Assembly: GCA_028823075.1 (NCBI GenBank)
Contig: JAPKCE010000002.1
Location: 1-21,343 of the forward strand
Length of the DNA stretch: 21,343 bases
Direction: 5' to 3'
Origin: Myxococcota bacterium
Lineage (GTDB): Bacteria > Myxococcota > UBA4151
A model generated the notes under the pieces. That model saw only the letters and a list, made by a program, of their open reading frames with translations, searched no databases and had not been told where the DNA came from. Below are positions 15,491 to 21,343 of the stretch, one piece after another; position 1 is the first letter of the stretch; each line of letters begins with the position of its first letter. The position numbers and the translations under genes were made by a program.

Positions 15491-16538
15491 AGCCAAGGCC
15501 CAAGAGCGCCGAGACCGGAGCTACGGCAAGGTGCTCACCTACAGCCCAAAGGTATTTTTACCCGTCACCAACCTTTGTCGAAACCGTTGCGGTTACTGTA
15601 GTTTTAGGCGCTCGCCCGGCGAGCCCGGCGAACATACGATGAGCCCTGATGATTGCCGGCGTTCGCTGGACGCTGCGCATAAGGTCGGTTGTTTCGAGGC
15701 GCTTCTTTGCCTTGGCGACACGCCCAAAGGGAGCTTTGTAAAATACCAAAGGTTGCTGCAAACTTGGGGCTTTGACGGCATCACCGAGTACCTCGCTTGG
15801 ATTAGTGAAGAGGCTCTCTCTCGGGGGCTTTTGGCTCATACCAACGCCGGGATTTTACAAGCTGGCGAGATGGCTGTTTTACGCCGCAGTAACGTCAGTA
15901 TGGGTCTTATGCTCGAATCCAGCGCCGATCGCTTATGCGAACCTGGGCTGCCCCATCACCAGGCTCCCGATAAAAAACCGGCGAGCCGTCTGGCGATGAT
16001 CGAAGAGGCGGGTCGTCAGAAAATCCCGTTCACCTCGGGGCTGCTCATCGGTATCGGTGAGACCGCCAGTGAGCGCTCGCAGAGCATCAATGAGTTGGCT
16101 GAATTACAGGACCGGTTTGGGCATTTACAAGAATTAATTCTGCAACCTTTTCGGCCGCATGCCGGGACGCCCATGCAGGAACAGCCGGAGGCACCTCTCG
16201 ATATGTTGCTCGATACCATCGCCGAGGCGCGCATGATGTTACCCGAATCGGTAACGATTCAGGCTCCGCCAAATTTGGCGCCCGGCGCTATTGAGGGGCT
16301 TATCGATGCCGGCATCAATGATTTTGGTGGCATCTCACCGTTGACACCGGATTTCATCAACCCCGGTTATTCTTGGCCGCATATTGATACCCTGGCCGAG
16401 CGCTGTGCGCGAGCCGGTTTTGAATTGCAGGCGCGTTTACCGCTGCACCGAGGCTTCATTGGTCGCGAGGGTTGGCTTGACGACGGCCTGCGACCAGCCG
16501 TCGAGGCCGCTCAAGCTCGATTGTCGGTGACGCTATGA
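15474..16538 (+). CDS. cofG: CofG, Fo synthase subunit 1 (radical SAM)
   Basis: 354 aa from the ATG at 15474, which has a GTGAGG site about 6 nt upstream; a GTG at 15459 is an alternative. CofG is the radical SAM half of Fo (7,8-didemethyl-8-hydroxy-5-deazariboflavin) synthase and closes the deazaflavin ring on the adduct made by CofH. The 4Fe-4S motif CX3CX2C is C35, C39, C42 (LCRNRCGYCSF). Downstream family stretches include SMGLMLESSADRLC, FTSGLLIGIGET and LQPFRPHAGTPM, followed by an NDFGGISPLTPDFINP block. The length fits stand-alone CofG rather than the fused FbiC of actinobacteria. It starts inside the end of the OmpA-family gene and its stop overlaps the cofH start (ATGA), so cofG and cofH are translationally coupled. 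Confidence 0.95.
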   Translation: MKSSLRAKAQERRDRSYGKVLTYSPKVFLPVTNLCRNRCGYCSFRRSPGEPGEHTMSPDDCRRSLDAAHKVGCFEALLCLGDTPKGSFVKYQRLLQTWGFDGITEYLAWISEEALSRGLLAHTNAGILQAGEMAVLRRSNVSMGLMLESSADRLCEPGLPHHQAPDKKPASRLAMIEEAGRQKIPFTSGLLIGIGETASERSQSINELAELQDRFGHLQELILQPFRPHAGTPMQEQPEAPLDMLLDTIAEARMMLPESVTIQAPPNLAPGAIEGLIDAGINDFGGISPLTPDFINPGYSWPHIDTLAERCARAGFELQARLPLHRGFIGREGWLDDGLRPAVEAAQARLSVTL

Positions 16539-17758
16539 AATTTTCAGTTGCCTTAGCCGCTGCTCTCGCGGGCGAGGAACCAACTTTGGCTGGTGCTAGT
16601 GCCTTGCTAAGCGCCCGCGGCGAGCAGCTCGAAGCCATGGGGCAAGCCGCCGATAAAATGCGCAAAGCTCAGGTGGGCGAGGTGGTAACCTACGTCGTCA
16701 ACCGCAACATCAACTTCACCAATGTCTGTATTAAGCGTTGTCACTTTTGCGCGTTTTCTGACGATTTGCGCGGCGGTAAAGGTTACTTTTTACCGCTCGA
16801 TGAGATCATCCGACGCGCCGAGCAAGCGCGGGCCATGGGCGCCACTGAGATCTGCGTCCAAGCGGGGTTGGTTCCCGAACTCGATGCGGCCGGTTATCTG
16901 CGCATCACCGAGAGCCTTAAAACAGCCTGCCCGGAACTCCATCTGCATGCCTGGTCGCCCGAGGAGATCAAACACGGCGCCCGTCAGAGCCGCATAAAAG
17001 TGCGCGATTTCCTTGCCGATTTAAAGCGGGCTGGGCTCGATAGTATCCCCGGGACATCAGCGGAAATACTCGATGATTCCATCCGAAAAAGGCTGGCGGT
17101 CGGACGCATAACCAGTGCCCAGTGGCTGGATGTCATTCGCCATGCTCACGAGTTGGGTTTACCGAGCACCTCCACCATGATGTTCGGCCATTTAGAAAGC
17201 GCCGTCGATCAGGCTGGTCACTTGCTGACTCTGCGTCGTCTTCAGCAACAAACCGGGGGGTTCACCGAGTTTGTCCCGCTCGCCTTTGTTCACCACCAAG
17301 CACCGCTTTTTAGCAGCAACCCAGATGTGCGCCCTGGTCCCTGCGCCGACGAGCGCCGTGCCGTTTACGCAGCGAGCCGTTTGCTGCTCGGCGATTGCAT
17401 CCCTAATCTTCAGGTGAGTTGGGTCAAGGAGGGCCTTCAGGCGAGCCAAAAGCTGCTCGCTTATGGCGTCAACGATGTGGGCGGAACCCTGGTTAACGAA
17501 TCCATCTCGACGGCGGCTGGAGCCCCCCATGGTCAGATGCAGGCCCCAGCTCAACTGCTCGATTTGATCGCTGGAAGCGGCCGGCCTGCTCAACAGCGAG
17601 ACACGCTTTATCGACCAATCTCATCGGCAGCGAGTCGCCCTTGGGACGAGGATTATGGTGATTGGCAGCGCTTGCGCGATGAGCCTGATTTTGCCTACGG
17701 CGCCTCGGGCAACCCCTCGAGATCGGCTGCGGTGTCGACGTCCCAGGCCAAGCCCTGA
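16535..17758 (+). CDS. cofH: CofH, Fo synthase subunit 2 (radical SAM)
   Basis: 407 aa. CofH couples L-tyrosine to 5-amino-6-ribitylaminouracil, the first step of Fo synthesis. The radical SAM cluster motif is C65, C69, C72 (NVCIKRCHFCAF). Other family marks: EICVQAGLVPEL near 105-116, HLHAWSPEEI near 135-144, the PGTSAEILDD block, STMMFGHLES, FVPLAFVHHQAPLF, and NDVGGTLVNESISTAAGA, a block typical of CofH and menaquinone-type MqnC/MqnE relatives. The neighbouring CofG and the other cof genes settle the choice for F420. It begins in the cofG stop (ATGA) with a GGTGA site, and its last 64 nt overlap the end of cofC on the other strand. The last ~25 residues (from about 383) have no family features I recognise. 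Confidence 0.95.
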   Translation: MKFSVALAAALAGEEPTLAGASALLSARGEQLEAMGQAADKMRKAQVGEVVTYVVNRNINFTNVCIKRCHFCAFSDDLRGGKGYFLPLDEIIRRAEQARAMGATEICVQAGLVPELDAAGYLRITESLKTACPELHLHAWSPEEIKHGARQSRIKVRDFLADLKRAGLDSIPGTSAEILDDSIRKRLAVGRITSAQWLDVIRHAHELGLPSTSTMMFGHLESAVDQAGHLLTLRRLQQQTGGFTEFVPLAFVHHQAPLFSSNPDVRPGPCADERRAVYAASRLLLGDCIPNLQVSWVKEGLQASQKLLAYGVNDVGGTLVNESISTAAGAPHGQMQAPAQLLDLIAGSGRPAQQRDTLYRPISSAASRPWDEDYGDWQRLRDEPDFAYGASGNPSRSAAVSTSQAKP

Positions 17759-18252
17759 CGGTAGAGGCGCGGGGCGCTGCAGGCGTTGAGGTGAACGCGC
17801 ATGGAATTCGTGCGACCGAAAGCTAAGTAGGGCAAAGGGCCGCCGCGCCAGATCATACCATTGCTGCCGCGCCCGCTGCGGTCCGGAATCCACACCAGAT
17901 CCTGAGTTTGTTTGAGCATCGCCGATAAGTCCGGCTCACTGAGCAGCGGCAAATCGGGCATGAGCACTGCAGCCGGGGGCTTCCAAGCGCTCAAGGTTTC
18001 GGTTATGCCGCAGGCTAAATTGCCGGCGTGATCGTCGTCGACCCAGACGACGTTGGCGAGTTCTCCCCAAGCCTCTTGTTCGAGCACCGGACAGAGCAGA
18101 TAGACACTGAAATCTGCCGCATGGCCTTGGATGACGCCGACGGTTCGCATCACTAGGCGGCGATACAAAGCGTGGCGTCGCGCATCGTCTAAGCTGCCGG
18201 CGAGTCGCGACTTAGCGAAGCGTGGCTCGCGAATGGGAAGCAAAATGTTCAT
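17695..18252 (-). CDS. cofC: CofC, phospho-acid guanylyltransferase of F420 synthesis
   Basis: 185 aa. A small nucleotidyltransferase that activates a three-carbon phospho-acid (2-phospholactate, phosphoenolpyruvate or 3-phosphoglycerate, depending on lineage) with GTP for transfer to Fo. Marks: KSRL at 14-17 of the N-terminal nucleotide-binding loop, MPDLPLL at 98-104 (metal-binding Asp), PDRSGRGSNGM at 123-133, FGRTNS.R.HL at 145-155 and WDVDT at 170-174. I cannot read the acid used from the sequence. The start lies 5 bp after the cofD stop with no clear ribosome site, so coupling to cofD is likely. Its 3' end overlaps the cofH 3' end. Confidence 0.92.
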   Translation of the reverse strand: MNILLPIREPRFAKSRLAGSLDDARRHALYRRLVMRTVGVIQGHAADFSVYLLCPVLEQEAWGELANVVWVDDDHAGNLACGITETLSAWKPPAAVLMPDLPLLSEPDLSAMLKQTQDLVWIPDRSGRGSNGMIWRGGPLPYLAFGRTNSMRVHLNACSAPRLYRQGLAWDVDTAADLEGLPEAP

Positions 18253-18257
18253 CGTTA

Positions 18258-19172
18258 TTAGAGTAAGGGCTGTGCCCAGTCGAGTACAGCCCGACCGAGG
18301 GTTTTTCTATCACCTCGGCTCTTCATCACGGTGTCAGTTTTCAGCACCGGGCCCTTGAAACCGGCTTCATCGCCACGTTCAACCACCCAGCCATCTACCA
18401 AATCGCCGTAATGCGCCACCACAGCGGCGGCGCTAGCTGGCCGGGTTGCCAGCGCCGGAATAAGCTTTCCCAAAGGTCCTTTGATGGCGCGCCCCGCGAC
18501 GATGGGGCTAATCGCTATGCAAGCTCCCTTACGGTTTTCGAGCGCCTCATTGAGTGCCGGCAAACTGAGGATGGGATCGATGGAGAGATAAGGGTTGGAC
18601 GGGGTGATGATGATTAAATCGGCCTCGTCGACCGCTCGTACCGCAGCCGTCGAGGCGACCCCGAGTTCAGGAAAACAAACGGCTTGCACCTCCGGTTCAG
18701 CTTGGTTGGCTACGAACCATTGTTGAAATTCCATTTCAGCACCGTCGCAGAGTAAGCGTGTGGGGTGAGGCGCATCGCACATCGGATAGACCTGGGTTTT
18801 TAGCCCGTGGGCGTCGAATAAAAGGTCGGTCACCTGCGATAAGTTGAGCCCCTCATCGAGCCCCTTTGCGCGCAGCAGATGGGTAGCCAAATCTTGGTCC
18901 GAAAGATGAAACCAAGAGGGTCCTCCGAGTCTTTTTAGGGCGTTCATACAGGCGTCTGTCTCTTCGGCTAACCCCCAGCCCCTGTCGATGGGAGCACGCC
19001 CGCTCAGGGTGTACATCACCGTATCCAGATCGGGGCAGATCCATAGCCCGCAATGGCGAAAGTCATCGCCGGTGTTGACGACCACGCTCAGTTCGTCGCT
19101 GTCGAGCGAGGCTGCGAGCCCGTCAACCAGCCGCGCCCCGCCAACGCCGCCCGAGAGGGCCACAACCTTCAT
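18258..19172 (-). CDS. cofD: CofD, 2-phospho-L-lactate (or analogue) transferase
   Basis: 304 aa. CofD moves the phospho-acid moiety from the GDP-activated CofC product onto Fo, giving F420-0 or its dehydro or glycerate analogue. Strong family marks: the N-terminal SGGVGGARLVDGL (7-19), NTGDDF at 33-38 with HCGLWICPDLDTVMYTL at 40-56, GWGLAEETDACM at 65-76, and the PSNPYLSIDPIL loop at 191-202. Length and start agree with CofD/FbiA. The ATG overlaps the cofE stop (ATGA, 19169-19172), and an AAGGA site lies 9 nt upstream. Middle gene of the leftward cofE-cofD-cofC operon. Confidence 0.95.
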   Translation of the reverse strand: MKVVALSGGVGGARLVDGLAASLDSDELSVVVNTGDDFRHCGLWICPDLDTVMYTLSGRAPIDRGWGLAEETDACMNALKRLGGPSWFHLSDQDLATHLLRAKGLDEGLNLSQVTDLLFDAHGLKTQVYPMCDAPHPTRLLCDGAEMEFQQWFVANQAEPEVQAVCFPELGVASTAAVRAVDEADLIIITPSNPYLSIDPILSLPALNEALENRKGACIAISPIVAGRAIKGPLGKLIPALATRPASAAAVVAHYGDLVDGWVVERGDEAGFKGPVLKTDTVMKSRGDRKTLGRAVLDWAQPLL

Positions 19173-19933
19173 GCGTAGAGATCCTTGGTGGCCGGCCGAT
19201 GGAGGTCGGCGGCGCGGGCCGATTCGTCGGCTTGCCAGCTAAGCCCGCGCAGGCGAACGGCTGCGATTCCCTCAGCAGAAGCACCAGCAACTAAATCACA
19301 GGCTCCCGCTATCTGGTCGGCCAATGGCAGCTCCGTATGTTCGAGGATTTTGCCAAAGCGATCGGCCTCGCCGCGCTTATCGAGCAGAGCCGGAAGCCCA
19401 CTAAGTCCGATAGCCACGCCTTGCGTACCTTTGCGAAAAGGGCGCCCGTGACTGTCGCTGATCACGAGCCCGATAGGCGCTTCAAAAGCTTCTTCTAGTC
19501 GTTGTCGAAGCGCCCGAGCCGACGCGTCGGGGTCTTTGGGCAAAAGCAAAACCCAATCGCCGTCTCGCCCCACATTACTGGCGTCGATTCCGGCGTTGGC
19601 AGAGATAAACCCAAGCTGATGACGCACGATAAGAACCCCCGGAGCGACCCGCGAAACCGCCTGGCTCTCTCCTAGGATCAGGTGAACGAGCCGCGGGTCC
19701 TTGGCCACCACGCGGCTAAGTTTTACTGCCGTTGGGTCGGCGCGAACATCCGCTAAATCGACGAAGCGGTCCTCGGCGCGTGCCACGACTTTCGAGACGA
19801 CACAGAGAATATCACCTGGTCGCAGCCCACCCTGGGCCCGAAGCGCAGAAATCAATAGCGCAGCAAGGTCGTCACCGGGTTGAACCGTCGGTAAGCCCAA
19901 GATGGCCTGAAGATTTAAGCTTGAATCAATCAT
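19169..19933 (-). CDS. cofE: CofE, F420-0:L-glutamate ligase (stand-alone)
   Basis: 254 aa from the ATG at 19933, which has an AAGGA site 7 nt upstream and gives the length of archaeal CofE. The open frame extends to an ATG at 20047, but that would cross the divergent fno start and add 38 residues without family similarity. CofE adds gamma-linked glutamates to F420-0 using GTP. Marks: GDDLAALL at 20-27, the VVSKVVARAEDR loop at 45-56, NAGIDASN at 113-120 and ISDSHGRPFRKG at 158-169. It lacks the C-terminal FMN-reductase domain fused to CofE in mycobacterial FbiB. First gene of the cofE-cofD-cofC operon, divergent from fno. Confidence 0.94.
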   Translation of the reverse strand: MIDSSLNLQAILGLPTVQPGDDLAALLISALRAQGGLRPGDILCVVSKVVARAEDRFVDLADVRADPTAVKLSRVVAKDPRLVHLILGESQAVSRVAPGVLIVRHQLGFISANAGIDASNVGRDGDWVLLLPKDPDASARALRQRLEEAFEAPIGLVISDSHGRPFRKGTQGVAIGLSGLPALLDKRGEADRFGKILEHTELPLADQIAGACDLVAGASAEGIAAVRLRGLSWQADESARAADLHRPATKDLYA

Positions 19934-20005
19934 CGCTTGGTCCTTGTCCGTCGGCGCTTTTTTGGTCAAGTCAACTGTAGCAAAAATGGCTAAATGATCG
20001 GGTGA
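19934..20005. promoter_or_regulatory. Divergent intergenic region, cofE / fno
   Basis: 72 bp between the two starts; both promoters must be here or just inside the genes. It holds an A/T-richer stretch (about 19960-19996) and an AAGGA site for cofE. On the fno side there is only a GGGTGA element within a few bases of the paired ATGs at 20006 and 20009. No -35/-10 pair could be assigned with confidence. Confidence 0.4.
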
Positions 20006-20653
20006 ATGATGCAGCAACATGTGGCGATAATTGGTGGTAGTGGTCAACAGGGTCGCGGCATAGCTCGGCGTTGGTCGGCTGCCGGGTTTGAAGTGCGCCT
20101 AGGCTCGCGAAGCGCCAGTCGCGGCGCCGAGTCGGGCCTTGAGTTCGCCGACGAACGAATTTCCGGCGGTGATTATGAATACGCTCTTCGTGGCGCGGGG
20201 TTCGTGTTGCTGAGCGTGCCTTACTCAGCACATGCTCCGACGCTGTTGGCGCTGAAACCTATGCTCAAAGGGCGCCTGCTCATCGACATCACTGTGCCTT
20301 TGCAACCGCCCAAGGTACGCCAGGTATTTTTGCCGCCGGGTCAGGCGGCGGCGCTCGAAGCGCAGGCCTTGCTCGGTGAGGAGGGGCGTGTGGTGGCCGC
20401 TTTACATCACATCAGTCATACCCATCTCGCCGACCTCAGCCAGCCTATTTTGGGTGACGTCTTGGTCTGCGGCGCCAAAGCCGACCGCGAAAGGGCGCTG
20501 CCCTTGCTCGCCGCGCTCGACGTGTCGGTTCTCGACGCCGGGCCGCTGCGCAATGCCATTGCGTTGGAAGCGATGACGCCGGTATTGCTTCATCTCAACC
20601 GTTGCTACGGCGGTAGCGCCAGTTTGAGCATCAGCGGCTTGGCTAGCCGCTAA
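20006..20653 (+). CDS. fno: NADPH-dependent F420 reductase (Fno/Npd)
   Basis: 215 aa, single Rossmann domain plus a small C-terminal part. It exchanges hydride between NADP(H) and coenzyme F420. The nucleotide site is VAIIGGSGQQGRG at 6-18, with GSRS at 33-36 reading the NADP 2'-phosphate. Then come ERISGGDYEYAL, LLSVPYSAHAPTL, LLIDITVPL at 91-99, the helix with AALEAQALLG, VVAALHHIS and the C-terminal LDAGPLRNAIALEAMTPVLLHLNR, all typical of the family. ATGs at 20006 and 20009 are both possible starts. Lying beside the biosynthetic genes, it most likely charges F420 from NADPH to feed F420H2-dependent reductases. Confidence 0.93.
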   Translation: MMQQHVAIIGGSGQQGRGIARRWSAAGFEVRLGSRSASRGAESGLEFADERISGGDYEYALRGAGFVLLSVPYSAHAPTLLALKPMLKGRLLIDITVPLQPPKVRQVFLPPGQAAALEAQALLGEEGRVVAALHHISHTHLADLSQPILGDVLVCGAKADRERALPLLAALDVSVLDAGPLRNAIALEAMTPVLLHLNRCYGGSASLSISGLASR

Positions 20654-20689
20654 TCTTTGTTGCCTCAGGCGGCTGTTTGGAAGGGCGCT

Positions 20690-21136
20690 TTAGGGCAGCA
20701 ATTGGCAAACGCTGGCGCCTTCGGCTGCCGGGGCTTGATCGTGACAGCGCAGACATTGGTCATGCAGGTGCCTCAGCGCCCTTATCGTATCGACAGCACC
20801 ACCTTTAAGCGCCGCCGGTAGCTCTTTTGCAGCGTTTTGTAGTGCCAGAACAAGCTCGGGAAATTGCGCCCCGTACCCCTCGATGAGGTCGGTTTTGTGG
20901 TGAACGCTCTGAGCGAGCAACTCCAACTGAACAGCCGCCTCATAGGCCGCCGTTTGGTCGCCTTTTGCGTTAGCTTCGATGAGGCGTTTAAAAGTGGCTT
21001 CTAGAGCCTGCATCTTTGGGACGAGACTGGGCACCGGTTTGGGGACTGGCGCCGCGACGGTTGGTTCGACCGACGTTTGCGGGGATGGGTTTGTACATCC
21101 CAGCAGCAGAATAACCAGTCCCAGACGAAAATTCAC
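20690..21136 (-). CDS. Small lipoprotein c-type cytochrome (cytochrome c'-like)
   Basis: 148 aa reading from a GTG at 21136 that overlaps the upstream stop (GTGA) and has a GGAG site a few bases before it. The upstream in-frame ATG at 21214 would lie wholly inside the preceding gene. The start yields a short lipoprotein signal with the lipobox LLLGC (Cys14), then a Pro/Val/Thr-rich linker to about residue 44 and a helical domain. One haem-attachment motif CXXCH (QCLRCHDQ) lies near the C-terminus, after three predicted helices; this is the class II cytochrome c' layout. It is probably a membrane-tethered periplasmic haem protein. Its redox partner is unknown; coupling to an LLM oxidoreductase gene does not by itself give a shared function, as that enzyme is cytoplasmic. 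Confidence 0.78.
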   Translation of the reverse strand: MNFRLGLVILLLGCTNPSPQTSVEPTVAAPVPKPVPSLVPKMQALEATFKRLIEANAKGDQTAAYEAAVQLELLAQSVHHKTDLIEGYGAQFPELVLALQNAAKELPAALKGGAVDTIRALRHLHDQCLRCHDQAPAAEGASVCQLLP

Positions 21137-21343
21137 ATCGCTCCAGCGAGCAGGCGGATCACCCGCGGGTCTTGGCTGCCGACCATCAAGGTGCCAACGG
21201 GGGAGTCTTTCCAAGCCTGAAAGCGTTCTTTAATGCGGCCTTCTGGACCGATTAAATAAAGTGCATCAATCATCGAATTAGGAACGGCTTCGATGGCTTG
21301 CTTCTGTTTTCCGGCGAGGAACAGGTCTTGAATCTTTTCACAT
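21133..21343 (-). CDS. LLM-class (F420- or FMN-dependent) oxidoreductase, C-terminal end only
   Basis: I translated the minus strand from the window edge: 69 codons in frame, ending at the TGA at 21133-21135. The start is beyond the window. The fragment (KIQDLFLAGKQKQAIEAVPNSMID..., then LIGPEGRIKERFQAWKDSPVGTLMVG and DPRVIRLLAGAM) resembles the C-terminal end of luciferase-like monooxygenase family F420-dependent oxidoreductases, where a VGP..RI.ERL..W...GV.TL.VG block precedes a final helix. The complete F420 pathway next door favours F420 over FMN. The cofactor-binding part is outside the window, so this is a family-level call. Confidence 0.75.
   Translation of the reverse strand, partial: CEKIQDLFLAGKQKQAIEAVPNSMIDALYLIGPEGRIKERFQAWKDSPVGTLMVGSQDPRVIRLLAGAM

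Noticed and set aside
16535..17758. Reading the cofH-like gene as menaquinone MqnC/MqnE
   Set aside because: The radical SAM relatives share motifs, but coupling to cofG and the complete cofC/D/E set fix the F420 assignment.
19934..20047. Longer CofE starting at 20047
   Set aside because: The extension crosses the fno start, has no family similarity, and a good ribosome site precedes the ATG at 19933.
21137..21214. Longer N-terminus for the cytochrome lipoprotein starting at 21214
   Set aside because: It lies inside the LLM gene and would bury the lipoprotein signal peptide; the GTG at 21136 gives a proper signal and lipobox.

Overview
This is a compact, GC-rich bacterial window, almost all of it coding. 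It holds 19 protein genes, two of them cut by the window edges, and no RNA genes, insertion sequences, integrases or CRISPR arrays that I can see. The cell envelope is Gram-negative: there are two lipoproteins, an OmpA-family outer-membrane protein and a periplasmic-binding-protein ABC importer. A C-terminus resembling the MYXO-CTERM sorting signal, together with a complete coenzyme F420 pathway, points to the myxobacterial/deltaproteobacterial neighbourhood or a related uncultured lineage. That placement is an inference.

Layout. (1) 1-1092, minus: most of a SelO/YdiU pseudokinase (protein AMPylase), with its C-terminus beyond the window. (2) 1138-7246: a divergent lipid-type locus around a 108-bp intergenic region. 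Leftward run an unrecognised 277-aa protein and a membrane fatty acid desaturase. Rightward run a small His-rich membrane protein, a DarB/FabH-like ketosynthase III, a heme-oxygenase-like diiron (HDO) protein and an acetyl-CoA synthetase. ATGA overlaps join both leftward genes and the first three rightward genes. This is the best candidate for an undescribed pathway. (3) 7249-10814, minus: a three-gene Fe(III)-type ABC importer (ATPase, fused double permease, lipoprotein binding protein). (4) 10953-15490, plus: two surface proteins rich in thrombospondin type 3 (calcium-binding) repeats. One has about 30 repeats and a MYXO-CTERM-like tail, the other is an OmpA-family protein, and the two genes overlap. 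(5) 15474-20653: the F420 cluster, with cofG and cofH on the plus strand, cofC, cofD and cofE on the minus strand, and an NADPH:F420 reductase (fno) divergent from cofE. (6) 20690-21343, minus: a c-type cytochrome lipoprotein and the C-terminal end of an LLM-family (F420- or flavin-dependent) oxidoreductase.

How they fit together. CofG and CofH make the Fo chromophore, CofC and CofD attach the phospho-acid side chain, CofE adds glutamates, Fno moves hydride between NADPH and F420, and the LLM enzyme is a plausible consumer. CofE has no fused FMN-reductase domain like that of mycobacterial FbiB, which bears on which three-carbon acid this organism uses. In the lipid locus, ketosynthase, desaturase, HDO oxidase and acyl-activating enzyme suggest synthesis or oxidative tailoring of a fatty-acid-derived product. 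The product cannot be read from the sequence. Gene boundaries are very tight throughout: acs and the ABC ATPase converge with a 2-bp gap, and cofH and cofC overlap tail to tail by 64 bp.
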